From Nitrosomonas sp. (GTDB taxonomy: Bacteria > Pseudomonadota > Gammaproteobacteria > Burkholderiales > Nitrosomonadaceae): 64,000 bases of DNA. The notes under the pieces were generated by a model. That model was not told where the DNA came from, did not search any database, and worked only from the letters and a program-made list of their open reading frames with translations. Both the position numbers and the translations under genes were made by a program. Shown here piece after piece: positions 1-10,305 of this stretch. Numbering within the stretch: position 1 is the first letter of the stretch; every line of letters starts with the position of its first letter. The DNA is taken from the NCBI GenBank assembly GCA_031316255.1, contig JALDQW010000001.1, positions 1,116,001 to 1,180,000 on the forward strand, in the 5' to 3' direction.

Positions 1-279
1 AGCATTTTGTTTACCATTTTATCTGCACCGTTGACGAAAGCTTGATTAAAAACTGTTTTGAGTTTATAGAATAAATCGAGTTCCTACATTTATATTTTGG
101 AAGTAATTTGTTTATACTCCATAAACATTTAATTTCTGCAATTACATTATTATTTATCCATATAAACAATGCTATAGCGTGATATTAAACAAAATTTAAA
201 GAATAAATGTCGTACAGAAATATTTGTATTTTATTATTTTAAGCTCTGCAATCTAGAATTTTTTATATAAAGAAGAAGC
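1..279. other. AT-rich intergenic stretch
   Basis: Very AT-rich sequence downstream of the amo cluster. No open frame with a plausible start or ribosome binding site, no RNA gene and no strong hairpin could be seen. It may hold the 3' end of the amo transcript or the promoter of a gene beyond the left edge. Confidence 0.5.
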
Positions 280-936
280 TCACGCCGTCCTTTTTTTTCT
301 TCGGGTAGCCATCCAGTTTTTGAAACGCTTGGATTTGAATAATTTGTAGCCAATTAAAGTCAGCAACACCAATCCAACAACAGGGCCTATCGAAGCCCTG
401 AATACTTCTGCATAATTGACCATCTCAACGCGCAAATGATAGAGATACTTCAGCGGTTGCACGCCATCGACAGTTATGACCAATAGATGCCTCCCCTGCT
501 CCAATACCTGATGCGTGTTAATTACACCATCGGCATATACGGATGCCCTTATATTTGCCAGTACTTCACCGTCTTCTTCTCTGCTACCTCGCACCAGTTT
601 CACCCCTATCGGCATTTCACGCAATATCGGGTCAACCAGATCCACGACAAGCACCGTATTGCCCGTCGCAGGTATGTCCGTACAATAATGCCCAGCTTCG
701 TCAACCTGCGGTTGATAAACACTTAAATGTATCATGTTCTCACCTATACGGCGCATGCAACTGTCATCTTCCAGTTCTTCTGCTCCATGCCCAAATACCG
801 CGCCTGTATACAATGCCGCAACTAATACCGTAACTGCTGCGCCCATTTTCATGGTTCGCTTTAACACATCCATTACCTCCTGATCAGAGTACTTCGCCCG
901 CTTCTTCTCGCCTGCCGCACTCCGCTTATCTTTCAT
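280..936 (-). CDS. AmoD/AmoE family membrane-anchored periplasmic protein of the amo cluster
   Basis: Last gene of the ammonia monooxygenase cluster. From the ATG at 936 it is 218 aa: a basic N-terminus, a membrane segment at about 31-49, a periplasmic domain, a second membrane segment at about 183-200 and a very basic tail. The periplasmic part starts with a Cys60-Met61 pair followed by Met68 and Cys85, residue types that could bind copper. The related methanotroph protein PmoD is known to form a CuA-like copper site, so a role in copper handling for AMO is inferred. Ammonia oxidisers often carry two tandem paralogues here (orf4/amoE and orf5/amoD); only one is visible, and I cannot say which. 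An upstream in-frame ATG at 954 has no Shine-Dalgarno; the ATG at 936 follows a purine-rich AGAGAG stretch. A terminator separates it from amoB. Confidence 0.8.
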   Translation of the reverse strand: MKDKRSAAGEKKRAKYSDQEVMDVLKRTMKMGAAVTVLVAALYTGAVFGHGAEELEDDSCMRRIGENMIHLSVYQPQVDEAGHYCTDIPATGNTVLVVDLVDPILREMPIGVKLVRGSREEDGEVLANIRASVYADGVINTHQVLEQGRHLLVITVDGVQPLKYLYHLRVEMVNYAEVFRASIGPVVGLVLLTLIGYKLFKSKRFKNWMATRRKKRTA

Positions 937-999
937 TTCTCTCTTTCCCTGCATTGTTAATGCGGTGCCCTGAGTCTTCTTGTGCTCTTCTTCTTAATA

Positions 1000-1043
1000 A
1001 AAAAGCCGGTACACCGGCTGTCTTGCGACAGTGGTGTACCGGC
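1000..1043 (-). terminator. Rho-independent terminator after amoB
   Basis: A perfect 11-bp stem (1005-1015 with 1033-1043) encloses a second 5-bp hairpin (1018-1022 with 1027-1031). On the minus strand it is followed by TTTTATTAAG. It lies between the amoB stop (1063) and the AmoD/AmoE gene start, so it should end most amoCAB transcripts and leave the last gene to readthrough. Confidence 0.85.
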
Positions 1044-1062
1044 GTTGTTGCTTGTCTACTTT

Positions 1063-2325
1063 TTAGAGTCTCGTAAAGACCGGGATTACCGCTCCAGCAA
1101 TACTGTTGATGTAACGGTTGCCTTCTTCATCCCATGTCATCAACAATCCACCAAAACGACTTTCCGGATCACCCAACAAAGCCATCAAACGCTGCACTTC
1201 CCACAATGCGTCTTTAGCTTCCAGTTTGACTTCACGGGTCTCGCCTGGCTCAATCGCTGCGTCATTATCCAATGTCAAGCCTGTTGCAACCAGCTCTCTC
1301 GGATAATCAGGATCAAGATGCTCACGGCCCAGCGCGTTTACAAAACGTACACCCGCTGTCGTGAACTCACCAATGTTGATCGCTGTATCACCATTGTTGG
1401 TAACGTCCATGGTAATACGTAATGCACGCCCTGGTACGTCATAGTTAGCATGCGTTATTCTGATCGCTACCGGGTTTGGCTCAATCGGCAGTGGATCTAT
1501 CTTGGACTCACCAGCCTGAATCGGAATCGTATATGGATAGGTGCTTTCCGTATAACGATAACCACCCCATACCAACGTACAGGTCAGTATCGCTACCGCC
1601 CACGCTACCTTACGATCCATTGGATCCAACAACAGGTCATCACCATACGCCAATAATACACGGCTACGTGGCAAAAACATCGGACGTGCTACATAATAGC
1701 CAATCCAGAATATGCCCAGACCCGTCCATACAAGATGCCAGAATATACCATTGGCAAAGTTGAAGGTCTCTGTATCAATAGTATCGCCTGTCAGTGTCTT
1801 GATAGGGTTGGTAAAGTCATCCCAGTTGCCTGTGATGTTCATCCACGATGCAGGCCCTGCAATCGGTCCTGCGTCTTTTACGTTAACCATCGCGTGCATA
1901 TGATGACGGCCAGGTATACGCGCTTTCAGCTTGACTTCAAATTCATAGTCACGACCAATAACCAACGGCCCTGATATGAACATCGGTTCGCCATTCAGCT
2001 TGGTGCTCAAACGAACAAATACCGGACTCGGACTACCAACGTTGAAGAACGCACGCTCCGGCTTGCCAACCGCACGGGGCCAGTCTTCCGCCAGGTGAAA
2101 CTTTCCTGACATGGTCGCAATGTCGTTCACCTTGGTGACCTTAGGCTCCCATCTCATGTCGTACCATTGGATGGAACGCATACGCAAAAATGGCTCCTGT
2201 GAACGTTCACCATGCGCCGCTACCGGTGTCACGTCTACCGCTACTGTCAACGCCAGTGTCGCGGCTCCTATCGCTGCGCCATACAATCCCATGACGCCAA
2301 GCTTAAAGATGTTCTTTATTTTCAT
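1063..2325 (-). CDS. amoB: Ammonia monooxygenase subunit B
   Basis: Copper-binding periplasmic subunit of ammonia monooxygenase, which oxidises ammonia to hydroxylamine at the membrane. The 420-aa protein has a signal peptide cut near residue 37, giving a mature N-terminal His38, and a His142-Met-His144 motif. The N-terminal His and this HxH pair match the copper ligands known for the PmoB/AmoB family. After the first cupredoxin-like domain come a membrane segment near 193-210, a second near 240, and a second cupredoxin-like domain. The start ATG overlaps the amoA stop by one base (TAATG) and is preceded by a GAGAGGA ribosome binding site, so amoA and amoB are translationally coupled. Length is normal for the family. 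Confidence 0.97.
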   Translation of the reverse strand: MKIKNIFKLGVMGLYGAAIGAATLALTVAVDVTPVAAHGERSQEPFLRMRSIQWYDMRWEPKVTKVNDIATMSGKFHLAEDWPRAVGKPERAFFNVGSPSPVFVRLSTKLNGEPMFISGPLVIGRDYEFEVKLKARIPGRHHMHAMVNVKDAGPIAGPASWMNITGNWDDFTNPIKTLTGDTIDTETFNFANGIFWHLVWTGLGIFWIGYYVARPMFLPRSRVLLAYGDDLLLDPMDRKVAWAVAILTCTLVWGGYRYTESTYPYTIPIQAGESKIDPLPIEPNPVAIRITHANYDVPGRALRITMDVTNNGDTAINIGEFTTAGVRFVNALGREHLDPDYPRELVATGLTLDNDAAIEPGETREVKLEAKDALWEVQRLMALLGDPESRFGGLLMTWDEEGNRYINSIAGAVIPVFTRL

Positions 2326-3149
2326 TATTTGATCCTCTCTGCAAATCCTGCTTCACCATATGCCGTAACGTCCATCTTCATTGAAATACGGCCTCTTTCG
2401 CCTTTAACATAGTAAAACGCGGTGCAATAGATTTTGCCAAAGTACCACCATACACAGAACATCAGCATGGATACAAAGGCCGAGAAGAACGCCGCAATCA
2501 CCGTGGTGTGTCCACCAAATGTCCTCAGTGACCCTTGTTCAATCAATCGAACATATTCCGGTGTACCTGTACGTACATACAAGAATCCCGTGTAGTCAGC
2601 TACTGAAAGCAATACGCCTTCTACAACCACCGGTAAGTGGGTTGGACCAAATATCGGCCAGTTGCCAGGATAAAAGAACAATCCCCAGAATCCGCCACCA
2701 ATCAATGCTGTAACCAACCAGTTTCCTGTCAACAACAAGATCGTGTCAAGCATCAATGCGCCTGGTATCATTGTCGATGGCAATACAAAGTTGATCGGAT
2801 AGTGTGACCACCAGTAAAAACCCCAGTAACGCGTCAGCCATTCACCTATTAACAGGCAAACAATACATAAGGTCGCACCATACGGTAAACGGTAGTTTAC
2901 CCACAGATAGTACATCAATGCCGCACAATACATAACGCCTACAATCGGTGTCACTACCGGCCACCACTGACGGTCTTTCCAATCCAACCAGAAATCCCAG
3001 TCACCTGCCAATAGCATAAAGTGCATGTGGAATGTACCTACCAAAAGTATACACAGAATTGGAAAATACACCGCATCAATGTATCTGGACATCCTAACCG
3101 CTTCCGGCGGCATCTTCGCCGCCGCTATAATTTCGTCTGTTCTGCTCAC
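2325..3149 (-). CDS. amoA: Ammonia monooxygenase subunit A
   Basis: Integral membrane subunit of ammonia monooxygenase, and the standard marker gene for ammonia-oxidising bacteria. The 274-aa protein is mostly membrane helices and carries the family's strongly conserved stretches, for example [16 protein letters not shown] near 49-64 and [20 protein letters not shown] near 194-213. It starts with GTG at 3149 behind a GGGAG ribosome binding site. It lies 186 bp after amoC and overlaps amoB by one base. The protein clearly belongs to the betaproteobacterial (Nitrosomonas-type) branch, based on recall of the family rather than an alignment. Confidence 0.98.
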   Translation of the reverse strand: MSRTDEIIAAAKMPPEAVRMSRYIDAVYFPILCILLVGTFHMHFMLLAGDWDFWLDWKDRQWWPVVTPIVGVMYCAALMYYLWVNYRLPYGATLCIVCLLIGEWLTRYWGFYWWSHYPINFVLPSTMIPGALMLDTILLLTGNWLVTALIGGGFWGLFFYPGNWPIFGPTHLPVVVEGVLLSVADYTGFLYVRTGTPEYVRLIEQGSLRTFGGHTTVIAAFFSAFVSMLMFCVWWYFGKIYCTAFYYVKGERGRISMKMDVTAYGEAGFAERIK

Positions 3150-3290
3150 TAGACTCTCCCTTCGTTTGTTTCGTGTGATATTAATTTAATAACATGACGA
3201 TTCCTTCACTGCCTTTCACTACATCTCCTCGAGATTTCTCAGAATGCATTATTATTACTCCCTTTATCTGCATCCCGTAGCCTCACAGAG

Positions 3291-3319
3291 CATCGCCCAG
3301 GCTTCTCGCTTGGGCGATG
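3291..3319 (-). other. Hairpin between amoC and amoA
   Basis: A perfect 9-bp GC-rich stem (3291-3299 with 3311-3319) lies 16 bases after the amoC stop. On the minus strand no T-run follows it, so it is a poor intrinsic terminator. It is better explained as an mRNA processing or 3'-end stabilising structure that lets amoC transcript levels differ from amoAB. A separate amoC message is known in Nitrosomonas europaea. Confidence 0.65.
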
Positions 3320-3335
3320 TATAGTCTAGCTTAGA

Positions 3336-4154
<819 letters not shown>

Positions 4155-4288
4155 TTACTTTCGTATTAATTATTACTACTACTTCTCTCTTGTCCTTAAT
4201 ACTAATTAATTAGTACTGCTCTTTAATACTGCTCTTTTTAACAGCTCAGTTGCGCTTCTTCATACTCGCTCCTGCTACTGTAAACCAA

Positions 4289-4318
4289 AGGCTAGTCGAC
4301 CTTACACTATAAAGTCAA
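4289..4318 (-). promoter_or_regulatory. Candidate amoC promoter
   Basis: On the minus strand a TTGACT (-35-like, at 4318-4313) is followed 18 bases later by TAGCCT (weak -10-like, at 4294-4289), about 147 bases before the amoC start. The -35 match is good and the -10 match is poor, so this is only a candidate. The rest of the 4143-4496 gap is AT-rich and shows no gene. Confidence 0.25.
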
Positions 4319-4333
4319 GTCATTTGTCATAAA

Positions 4334-4361
4334 ATCTCCACGGGGTCCGTGAGGGTTTTTT
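4334..4361. terminator. Possible bidirectional terminator upstream of amoC
   Basis: A short stem (CACGG at 4339-4343 with CCGTG at 4347-4351) has a run of six T on the plus-strand side and GAGATTTTAT on the minus-strand side. It could end the minus-strand regulator gene at 4497-4898 before the amo promoter. The five-pair stem and three-base loop make it weak. Confidence 0.3.
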
Positions 4362-4496
4362 AAGATGAAATACGTTTTATTTCTAATAATCATTGATTTA
4401 TATCAAACAATAATTTTTGCATTATTTTTATGAGGTTGGTCCAATTTGAACAGAAAAATGGCTCTATTAAAAATATAAATGCGTTTAAATTACAGT

Positions 4497-4898
4497 TCAA
4501 GTGTTGCTGATTTGTAACGCATGTTTTTCGATTGCATTAAGCAACTCATCTTTGGTAAATGGCTTAGTTAAATATTCGCTTGAACCAACCATACGACCTC
4601 TCGCCTTATCAAACAGTCCATTTTTGCTAGATAACATAATGACAGGCGTTGCATGAAAGCGCGTGTTTTTTTTAATTAATTGGCATGCCTGATAGCCATC
4701 AAGCCGCGGCATCACAACATCAACAAATATAATATCCGGTTGATTATCTACAACTTTTGCTAATGCATCAAATCCGTCTACTGCTAAAATAATCTCACAC
4801 CCGGTGTTACTCAAAAAAATTTCTGCACTTCTTCGTATGGTGCTACTATCATCCACTACGAGTACTTTAATACCATTCAACCTTTTAAGATCACCCAC
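4497..4898 (-). CDS. Single-domain response regulator, PilG/CheY-like
   Basis: A 133-aa receiver domain with nothing attached. It shows the acidic pair Asp16-Asp17, the phosphoacceptor Asp60 in FVDVVMP, the conserved Ser in MLSSKNG near 90, and Lys112 in TKPF. The sequence resembles PilG, the receiver protein of the Pil-Chp system that controls type IV pilus twitching. In most genomes pilG sits with pilH, pilI and pilJ; here it is alone between trkH and amoC, so its partner kinase must be elsewhere. CheY-like is the fallback name. Confidence 0.75.
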   Translation of the reverse strand: MGDLKRLNGIKVLVVDDSSTIRRSAEIFLSNTGCEIILAVDGFDALAKVVDNQPDIIFVDVVMPRLDGYQACQLIKKNTRFHATPVIMLSSKNGLFDKARGRMVGSSEYLTKPFTKDELLNAIEKHALQISNT

Positions 4899-4963
4899 CT
4901 GATGCTCCTTCAGCTAAATTTATAACAGTATAAACCCATACCCTTACATTACTTATACATCAA

Positions 4964-6421
4964 TTATTTTCTCCAAAAAGCGGGGGTAAAAACGACAAGC
5001 AATGTAAAAAATTCGAGCCGTCCCAACAGCATTGCAAAACTACACACCCATGTTTGAAAATCCGTCAATGACGCATAGGTTGATGCTGGGCCAATCGCAC
5101 CCAACCCAGGACCCAGATTATTGATGCAAGCCACAGCTGCCGAGAAAGCTGTCATTTCATCCAACCCGCTCAACGTTAAAATCAATGTCATTATTACAAT
5201 ACTGACGGAGTAAATGAAAATAAATACCAATACCGCAAAAACAATGCGGTTAGATATAACTGTTTTACCCAACTTTGCTGGTGTTATCGCGTTTGGATGC
5301 ATCATCGTTATCAATTCACGATACACTTGATGGTAGACAATTCTTGCACGCATCATTTTGATTCCACCGCCAGTAGAACCGGAAGAAGTACAGAATGCAG
5401 ACAGAAACAACATATACAGCGGAATGAAGATAGGCCATACGCTGTAATCCGTACTGCTGTAGCCTGTTGTAGTCGCAACCGAAATAATATTAAAACTCGC
5501 ATAACGCAAAGCAACGAATAGATCCGCATAAACTTCCAGAAACCACAAATATAGCGCAAATACGAAACAACTAAAGAGGACAATAAACAAAAACCACCCG
5601 ACCTCAGGGTCAATGCGATAAGCGCTGAAGCTTTTGGCACGCCAAGCCAGAAAATGGGTCGCAAAGTTTATCCCGGCTATCAGCATGAAAACCATGGCTA
5701 CAAACTCAATCGAAGGAGAATTCCAATAACCAAAGCTCGCATCATGCGATGAAAACCCGCCCAAACCCAATGTCGTAAAAGCATGCATGAGCGCATCAAA
5801 CCAGTCCATACCGGCCCACCGATAGGCAATCATGCAAGCCAATGTCAGACACGTATAAATCAACCACAATCCCTTTGCAGTCTCTGCAATGCGCGGTGTT
5901 AATTTACTTTCCTTCATCGGTCCCGGTGTTTCGGCTTTATAGATTTGCCGTCCACCCACACCAAGCAAAGGCAAAATTGCGACGGCAAGGACAATAAGTC
6001 CCATTCCACCCAGCCAGACGATTTCACCCCGCCACAAATTGATTGAAAGCGGCAAATCATCCAGACCTGTCAACACTGTTCCACCCGTCGCAGTTAATCC
6101 AGAAACCGCTTCGAAATATGCCATGCTCAAGCTCAACTCGGGCAAATAAAATAAAAATGGCAGCATGGCAAACGCAGGCAGAACGGACCATACCAGCACA
6201 ACCAACAGGAATCCATCCCGCGTTTGCAATTCGCGCTTAAAACGCGATGTAATAAACCATAAGATTAAGCCGCTAGCTAATGTAAACAGAATGGATTCTT
6301 CAAACACCCAAGCTGCACCATCATCAATCAAAAGGGCTAAACCAAGCGGTATAAGCATTGTCAGCCCAAATACCACAATCATTTTTCCCAGTACATTGAC
6401 AACAGCAAGAAGACGGCCCAT
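4964..6421 (-). CDS. trkH: Trk potassium uptake system, membrane subunit TrkH
   Basis: Pore-forming subunit of the Trk potassium transporter in the inner membrane. The 485-aa protein has the repeated helix-pore-helix plan of the SKT family, with glycine-rich selectivity-filter segments such as SGLTATGGTVL near 108-118, TTLGLGGFSSHD near 218-229, TTTGYSSTDY near 320-329 and NNLGPGLGAIG near 440-450. Length is typical. The ATG at 6421 lies 15 bases after the trkA stop, so both subunits are made from one transcript. Confidence 0.95.
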   Translation of the reverse strand: MGRLLAVVNVLGKMIVVFGLTMLIPLGLALLIDDGAAWVFEESILFTLASGLILWFITSRFKRELQTRDGFLLVVLVWSVLPAFAMLPFLFYLPELSLSMAYFEAVSGLTATGGTVLTGLDDLPLSINLWRGEIVWLGGMGLIVLAVAILPLLGVGGRQIYKAETPGPMKESKLTPRIAETAKGLWLIYTCLTLACMIAYRWAGMDWFDALMHAFTTLGLGGFSSHDASFGYWNSPSIEFVAMVFMLIAGINFATHFLAWRAKSFSAYRIDPEVGWFLFIVLFSCFVFALYLWFLEVYADLFVALRYASFNIISVATTTGYSSTDYSVWPIFIPLYMLFLSAFCTSSGSTGGGIKMMRARIVYHQVYRELITMMHPNAITPAKLGKTVISNRIVFAVLVFIFIYSVSIVIMTLILTLSGLDEMTAFSAAVACINNLGPGLGAIGPASTYASLTDFQTWVCSFAMLLGRLEFFTLLVVFTPAFWRK

Positions 6422-6436
6422 AAGTTCAACAAATCA

Positions 6437-7873
6437 CTATATAAAACCGACTTTTACCTGGAACAACTTTTCCACTTCCCGAATTATTTTTCTGTTAACG
6501 ACAAACAGAATGACATGATCCTCAGATTCAATCACTGTATCATGATGCGCGATGATAACCTTGGCATGAACAATGGCACTCGCCTGTTCGTTGGATGCCT
6601 TTTCATAAACACCGCTTATCACAGGCAGACCGCGCACAATGGCACCTATCGTTGCGCCTTTAGGGAGTTCGATATCCTCTATTTTTCTACCCACAACATT
6701 AGACGAACGCGCATCTCCGTGCGCCACCAGTTCGAGTGCTTCAGCCGCTCCCCGCCGTAAGCTATGCACGGCAACCACATCGCCCTGCCGTACATAGGCC
6801 AGCAACGAACCAATTGTCACCTGTGCAGGCGAAATTGCAATATCAATACCGCCACTTTGCACCAAATCAACATAGGCGCGTCGATTAATCAACGCGATTA
6901 CCTTTCGTGCGCCCATGCGTTTGGCGAGTAACGCCGCCATAATGTTGTTTTCATCATCGTTTGTAAGCGCACAAAACATATCCATTTCGGCGATACTTTC
7001 GCTTTCAAGCAATTTTTCATCTGTCGCATCGCCATTCAACACCAATGTTTTATGCAATTCTGCAGCAAGACGTTCACTGGCCTTATAGTTCCGCTCGATG
7101 ATTCTGACTTGATAATCTTTTTCCAATGTTTCACCCAAGCGCCTACCGATCTTGCCACCACCGGCAATCATTACCCGTTTTACCGCTTTATCCATTTTGC
7201 GCAGTTCACGCATCACAGCACGAATGTTTTCAGCTGCGGCAATAAAAAAGACCTCATCTTCGGCCTCAATAATGGTGTCGCCCTCAGGAATAATTGGGCG
7301 ATTTTTTCTGAAAATTGCTGCTACGCGTGTATCCACATTAGGCATATGCTTGCGAAGTTCCTGCAACTGCTGTCCTACAAGAAGTCCACCGAATAGGGCC
7401 CGCACGGCCACCAGGCTAACTTTTCCTTCCGCAAAATCGAGCACCTGGAGCGCCTCTGGAAATTCAATCAAATTTTCAATGTATTCAGTCAGTATTTGCT
7501 CTGGACATATTGCAAAATCGACACAAAAATTAGCCGTCGAAAATATTTCAGAGTGTGTCAAATATTCTGACGAACGGATGCGTGCTATCTTGGTCGGGGT
7601 ATTGAACATTGAAGCAGCAAGCTTGCATGATACAAGATTGGTTTCATCATGTGCTGTTACAGCAAGAATCATGTCAGCATCTTCAGCGCCAGCACTAACC
7701 AATACAGAAGGATGCGAAGCATTGCCGACCACGGTACGCAAATCCAGACGATCCTGTAACAATGCCAACCGTTCGGGATCGATATCTACCATAGTGATAT
7801 CATTGGCTTCACTGACAAGACGCTCAGCCACTGTCGAACCCACCTGGCCTGCACCAAGAATGATAATTTTCAA
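6437..7873 (-). CDS. trkA: Trk potassium uptake system, regulatory subunit TrkA
   Basis: Cytoplasmic NAD(H)-binding regulator that gates TrkH. The 478-aa protein has two tandem RCK halves. Each starts with a Rossmann glycine motif: GAGQVGSTVAERL near 7-19 and GGGKIGRRLGETL near 238-250. Each ends with a TrkA-C domain. The start is a TTG at 7873 that follows a TAGGGA ribosome binding site and gives the usual MKIIILGAGQVG beginning; no ATG is available at this point. It is first in the trkA-trkH pair. Confidence 0.95.
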   Translation of the reverse strand: MKIIILGAGQVGSTVAERLVSEANDITMVDIDPERLALLQDRLDLRTVVGNASHPSVLVSAGAEDADMILAVTAHDETNLVSCKLAASMFNTPTKIARIRSSEYLTHSEIFSTANFCVDFAICPEQILTEYIENLIEFPEALQVLDFAEGKVSLVAVRALFGGLLVGQQLQELRKHMPNVDTRVAAIFRKNRPIIPEGDTIIEAEDEVFFIAAAENIRAVMRELRKMDKAVKRVMIAGGGKIGRRLGETLEKDYQVRIIERNYKASERLAAELHKTLVLNGDATDEKLLESESIAEMDMFCALTNDDENNIMAALLAKRMGARKVIALINRRAYVDLVQSGGIDIAISPAQVTIGSLLAYVRQGDVVAVHSLRRGAAEALELVAHGDARSSNVVGRKIEDIELPKGATIGAIVRGLPVISGVYEKASNEQASAIVHAKVIIAHHDTVIESEDHVILFVVNRKIIREVEKLFQVKVGFI

Positions 7874-7932
7874 ATCAATTTCCCTACACTGATTGCTGCA
7901 TGACGCTATAGATCACGGTGTAAAACTGGGTT

Positions 7933-8727
7933 TTATTTATGTTCCCGCACCCATTCACGCCACTGCATGAACAAATCCGCATTCAATGCTGCAATGACTG
8001 AGCGTTTCCAGGGTGAACCCGTCCAATAATCGTCATACTCGAAACCCGACATATGCCCACCTGCCTCCTCGAGTATCAGACTACCCGCAGCATAGTCCCA
8101 TGGTTTTTGTCCGCCATGTAGATAGATATCAAAATAACCCGCTGCGGTATAACACCATTCCAGTGCACAGGCACCGTAATTTCGTTGAGAGGCATAGGGT
8201 GGATTCGCAGCAACTTCCACAGCCAGTTTTTTATGCAGCCTTTTTAAATCTACATTGGCTATCGCACCTGACAATACAGTAATATGCTGTTTTATAGGAA
8301 GCGGTTTTTCGTTTAGAAATGCACCGCGCCCTTTCTCAGCATAAAACATCTCATCTGAAACCGGATTATATACAACGCCTAATACACTTTTGCCTTGTAC
8401 CATCCAGGCAACCGAGATCGCGAAATACGGCAATCCGTTGAGGAAATTAGACGTACCGTCGATAGGATCGACACTCCACAAACCATCCACATTTCCAGTC
8501 ATTCCTTTCTGCCATTGCACTTCTTGCTCTTCCAGCGACATCTCTTCACCCATGAAAGCGCCAGAGCGGACTGTCTGTAACGCTTGCAGCAAAATTTCTT
8601 GTGCAGCAATATCTGCTTCTGTGAAACTGCTGCCATCTGATTTTACTTTTCGCGCAACCTGCATATAGCGCGGCATCACTTCTTCTTGGGCGACCCTTCT
8701 GACAACTGCAATAACTTCATTTAACAC
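7933..8727 (-). CDS. Inositol monophosphatase family protein
   Basis: Mg-dependent sugar-phosphate or nucleotide phosphatase of the inositol monophosphatase superfamily, 264 aa. The three metal-site motifs are present: GEEMS near 65, DPIDGTSNF near 87-95, and WDYAAGSLI near 210-218. The exact substrate (inositol phosphate, histidinol phosphate or PAP) cannot be told from sequence. Start is uncertain: a GTG at 8727, just after the stop of the preceding gene, fits the family N-terminus; an in-frame GTG at 8745 would overlap that gene by 16 bases. It is probably co-transcribed with the thioredoxin-fold gene before it. Confidence 0.85.
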   Translation of the reverse strand: MLNEVIAVVRRVAQEEVMPRYMQVARKVKSDGSSFTEADIAAQEILLQALQTVRSGAFMGEEMSLEEQEVQWQKGMTGNVDGLWSVDPIDGTSNFLNGLPYFAISVAWMVQGKSVLGVVYNPVSDEMFYAEKGRGAFLNEKPLPIKQHITVLSGAIANVDLKRLHKKLAVEVAANPPYASQRNYGACALEWCYTAAGYFDIYLHGGQKPWDYAAGSLILEEAGGHMSGFEYDDYWTGSPWKRSVIAALNADLFMQWREWVREHK

Positions 8728-8729
8728 TT

Positions 8730-9287
8730 TTACTCTGAACGCCACTTAATGGAGCAACCAATGCTGGGTATCTGGTCCTCTGGACCTTGGTCAGTCTTGG
8801 CAACCTGCCGCATGCCTTCAAACAAATCACGGCGCACATCAGGCGCCGCCGCTTCCTTACGCGAAGCATCCAGACGGCCACGATATTGAAGTTCAAGTTG
8901 ACTATTGAAACCGAAAAAATCCGGTGTGCACACAGCGCCATATGCTTTGGCGACACCCTGTGTTTCATCCCAGACATATGGAAAAGGATAATTTAATTCC
9001 GTGGCAACACGAGACATATTCTCAAACGAATCCTCAGGATATTCAGCAGGATCATTTGACATAATTGCTATGGCATTAATTCCATATTGCTTCAATTCAT
9101 TGATATCACGAATGAGCCTATCCTGTATTGCTTTTACATAGGGACAGTGATTGCAGATAAACATCACCAATAGTCCATTTTCTCCTTTAGCCGAAGTCAA
9201 ATTATGGCGTTTTCCATCGACACCCAACAAATCAAAATCTATCGCTTTCCAACCAAAGTCACAAACAGGCGTTTCCAAGCTTGCCAT
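8730..9287 (-). CDS. Thioredoxin-fold (AhpC/TSA-like) protein
   Basis: A 185-aa thioredoxin-like protein. The redox motif CNHC lies near 47-50 in MFICNHCPYVKAI, where peroxiredoxins or thioredoxins carry their active Cys. The central VWDETQGVAKAYGAVCTPDFF segment with its cis-Pro is typical of the fold. No signal peptide is seen, so it should act in the cytoplasm. Proteins of this type are usually annotated as thioredoxin family or alkyl hydroperoxide reductase-like; substrate unknown. The ATG at 9287 was preferred to the TTG at 9293; both share a GGGAG ribosome binding site. Confidence 0.8.
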   Translation of the reverse strand: MASLETPVCDFGWKAIDFDLLGVDGKRHNLTSAKGENGLLVMFICNHCPYVKAIQDRLIRDINELKQYGINAIAIMSNDPAEYPEDSFENMSRVATELNYPFPYVWDETQGVAKAYGAVCTPDFFGFNSQLELQYRGRLDASRKEAAAPDVRRDLFEGMRQVAKTDQGPEDQIPSIGCSIKWRSE

Positions 9288-9475
9288 ATCCAAATATCTC
9301 CCTACTTAATGCTATTATAGATTCAAAAACGTCAATCCATTTTCTACCGGTGGTCTTAGTCATCCTGCATTATCTGCACAGACAACTCACTGCACAGTAA
9401 TTTTTCATGACTGAACATGTTATATTAACATGACTCGCACTATTGATTACGCTACTTACCCGTCTAACACTGCAT

Positions 9476-10219
9476 ATGCCGCCACGTTTCTTTCATCATG
9501 ACGATATTTATGTCGGGCAATGTATTGAATTAGAAATTACCAGCGCACACCATGCTGTTCGTGTTTTGCGAATCAAAGCAGGCGACTCAATCGTCCTGTT
9601 TAACGGAAAAGGTGGTGAATATTCTGCACATATAGAAAGTATCCGAAAAACAACCACCAAGGTCATTATTGATCAATTTAACGCCGTTGAGCGGGAATCG
9701 CCACTTGACATAGATCTTGTTCAAGCCATATGCGTTAACGAAAAAATGGATCTGATTATACAAAAATCTGTAGAATTGGGCGTTACTAGCATTCAGCCCA
9801 TTTCGACAACACGAAGCATTGTCCGTCTTTCAAAAGAGCGCGCTACAAAAAGACTACAACACTGGAATCGCGTTGTTATCTCGGCGTGCGAACAATGCGG
9901 CAGAAACTTTATACCGATAGTCTTTCCTCTGATTTCATTAACAGACTGGATAATTAACAACAAAACCAATAGTTCAAACCATTTACGCTATATGCTCTCT
10001 ACAACCGGCAATGAAAGTCTAAAAAATCTGACTGACCCTGTACCAACCCAGTATTTTACTGTAGTTGTCGGCCCGGAAGGCGGTTTGACTTCAGAAGAAG
10101 AAATAATTTTGCAACAGGCAGATTTTCAACCTTTACGTATCGGAAAGCGCATATTAAGAACAGAAACAGCCGCACTGTCGACAATCGCGGCATTGCAAAT
10201 GAGATGGGGAGATTTTTAA
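9476..10219 (+). CDS. rsmE: 16S rRNA m3U1498 methyltransferase RsmE
   Basis: SPOUT-family methyltransferase that modifies U1498 of 16S rRNA. The 247-aa protein starts MPPRFFHHDD, the usual RsmE N-terminus with its PUA-like RNA-binding domain, and ends with the knotted SAM site: VVGPEGGLTSEEE followed by RIGKRILRTETAALST. The ATG at 9476 was chosen on this homology; a TTG 33 bases upstream (9443) is also open. No clear ribosome binding site is visible for either. It is first in the plus-strand group with argA, yggX and the CYTH gene. Confidence 0.93.
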   Translation: MPPRFFHHDDIYVGQCIELEITSAHHAVRVLRIKAGDSIVLFNGKGGEYSAHIESIRKTTTKVIIDQFNAVERESPLDIDLVQAICVNEKMDLIIQKSVELGVTSIQPISTTRSIVRLSKERATKRLQHWNRVVISACEQCGRNFIPIVFPLISLTDWIINNKTNSSNHLRYMLSTTGNESLKNLTDPVPTQYFTVVVGPEGGLTSEEEIILQQADFQPLRIGKRILRTETAALSTIAALQMRWGDF

Positions 10220-10305
10220 ATCTATCTCATGATCAATACCTGCTGGATTAAGATAAGCAAATCAATTTAAACTTGTAACGGATAGCCTCAAAAATTTTTC
10301 TAACA

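Noticed and set aside
7152-7892. 246-codon open frame antisense to trkA
   Set aside because: Ser/Arg-rich translation with no domain, fully inside trkA.
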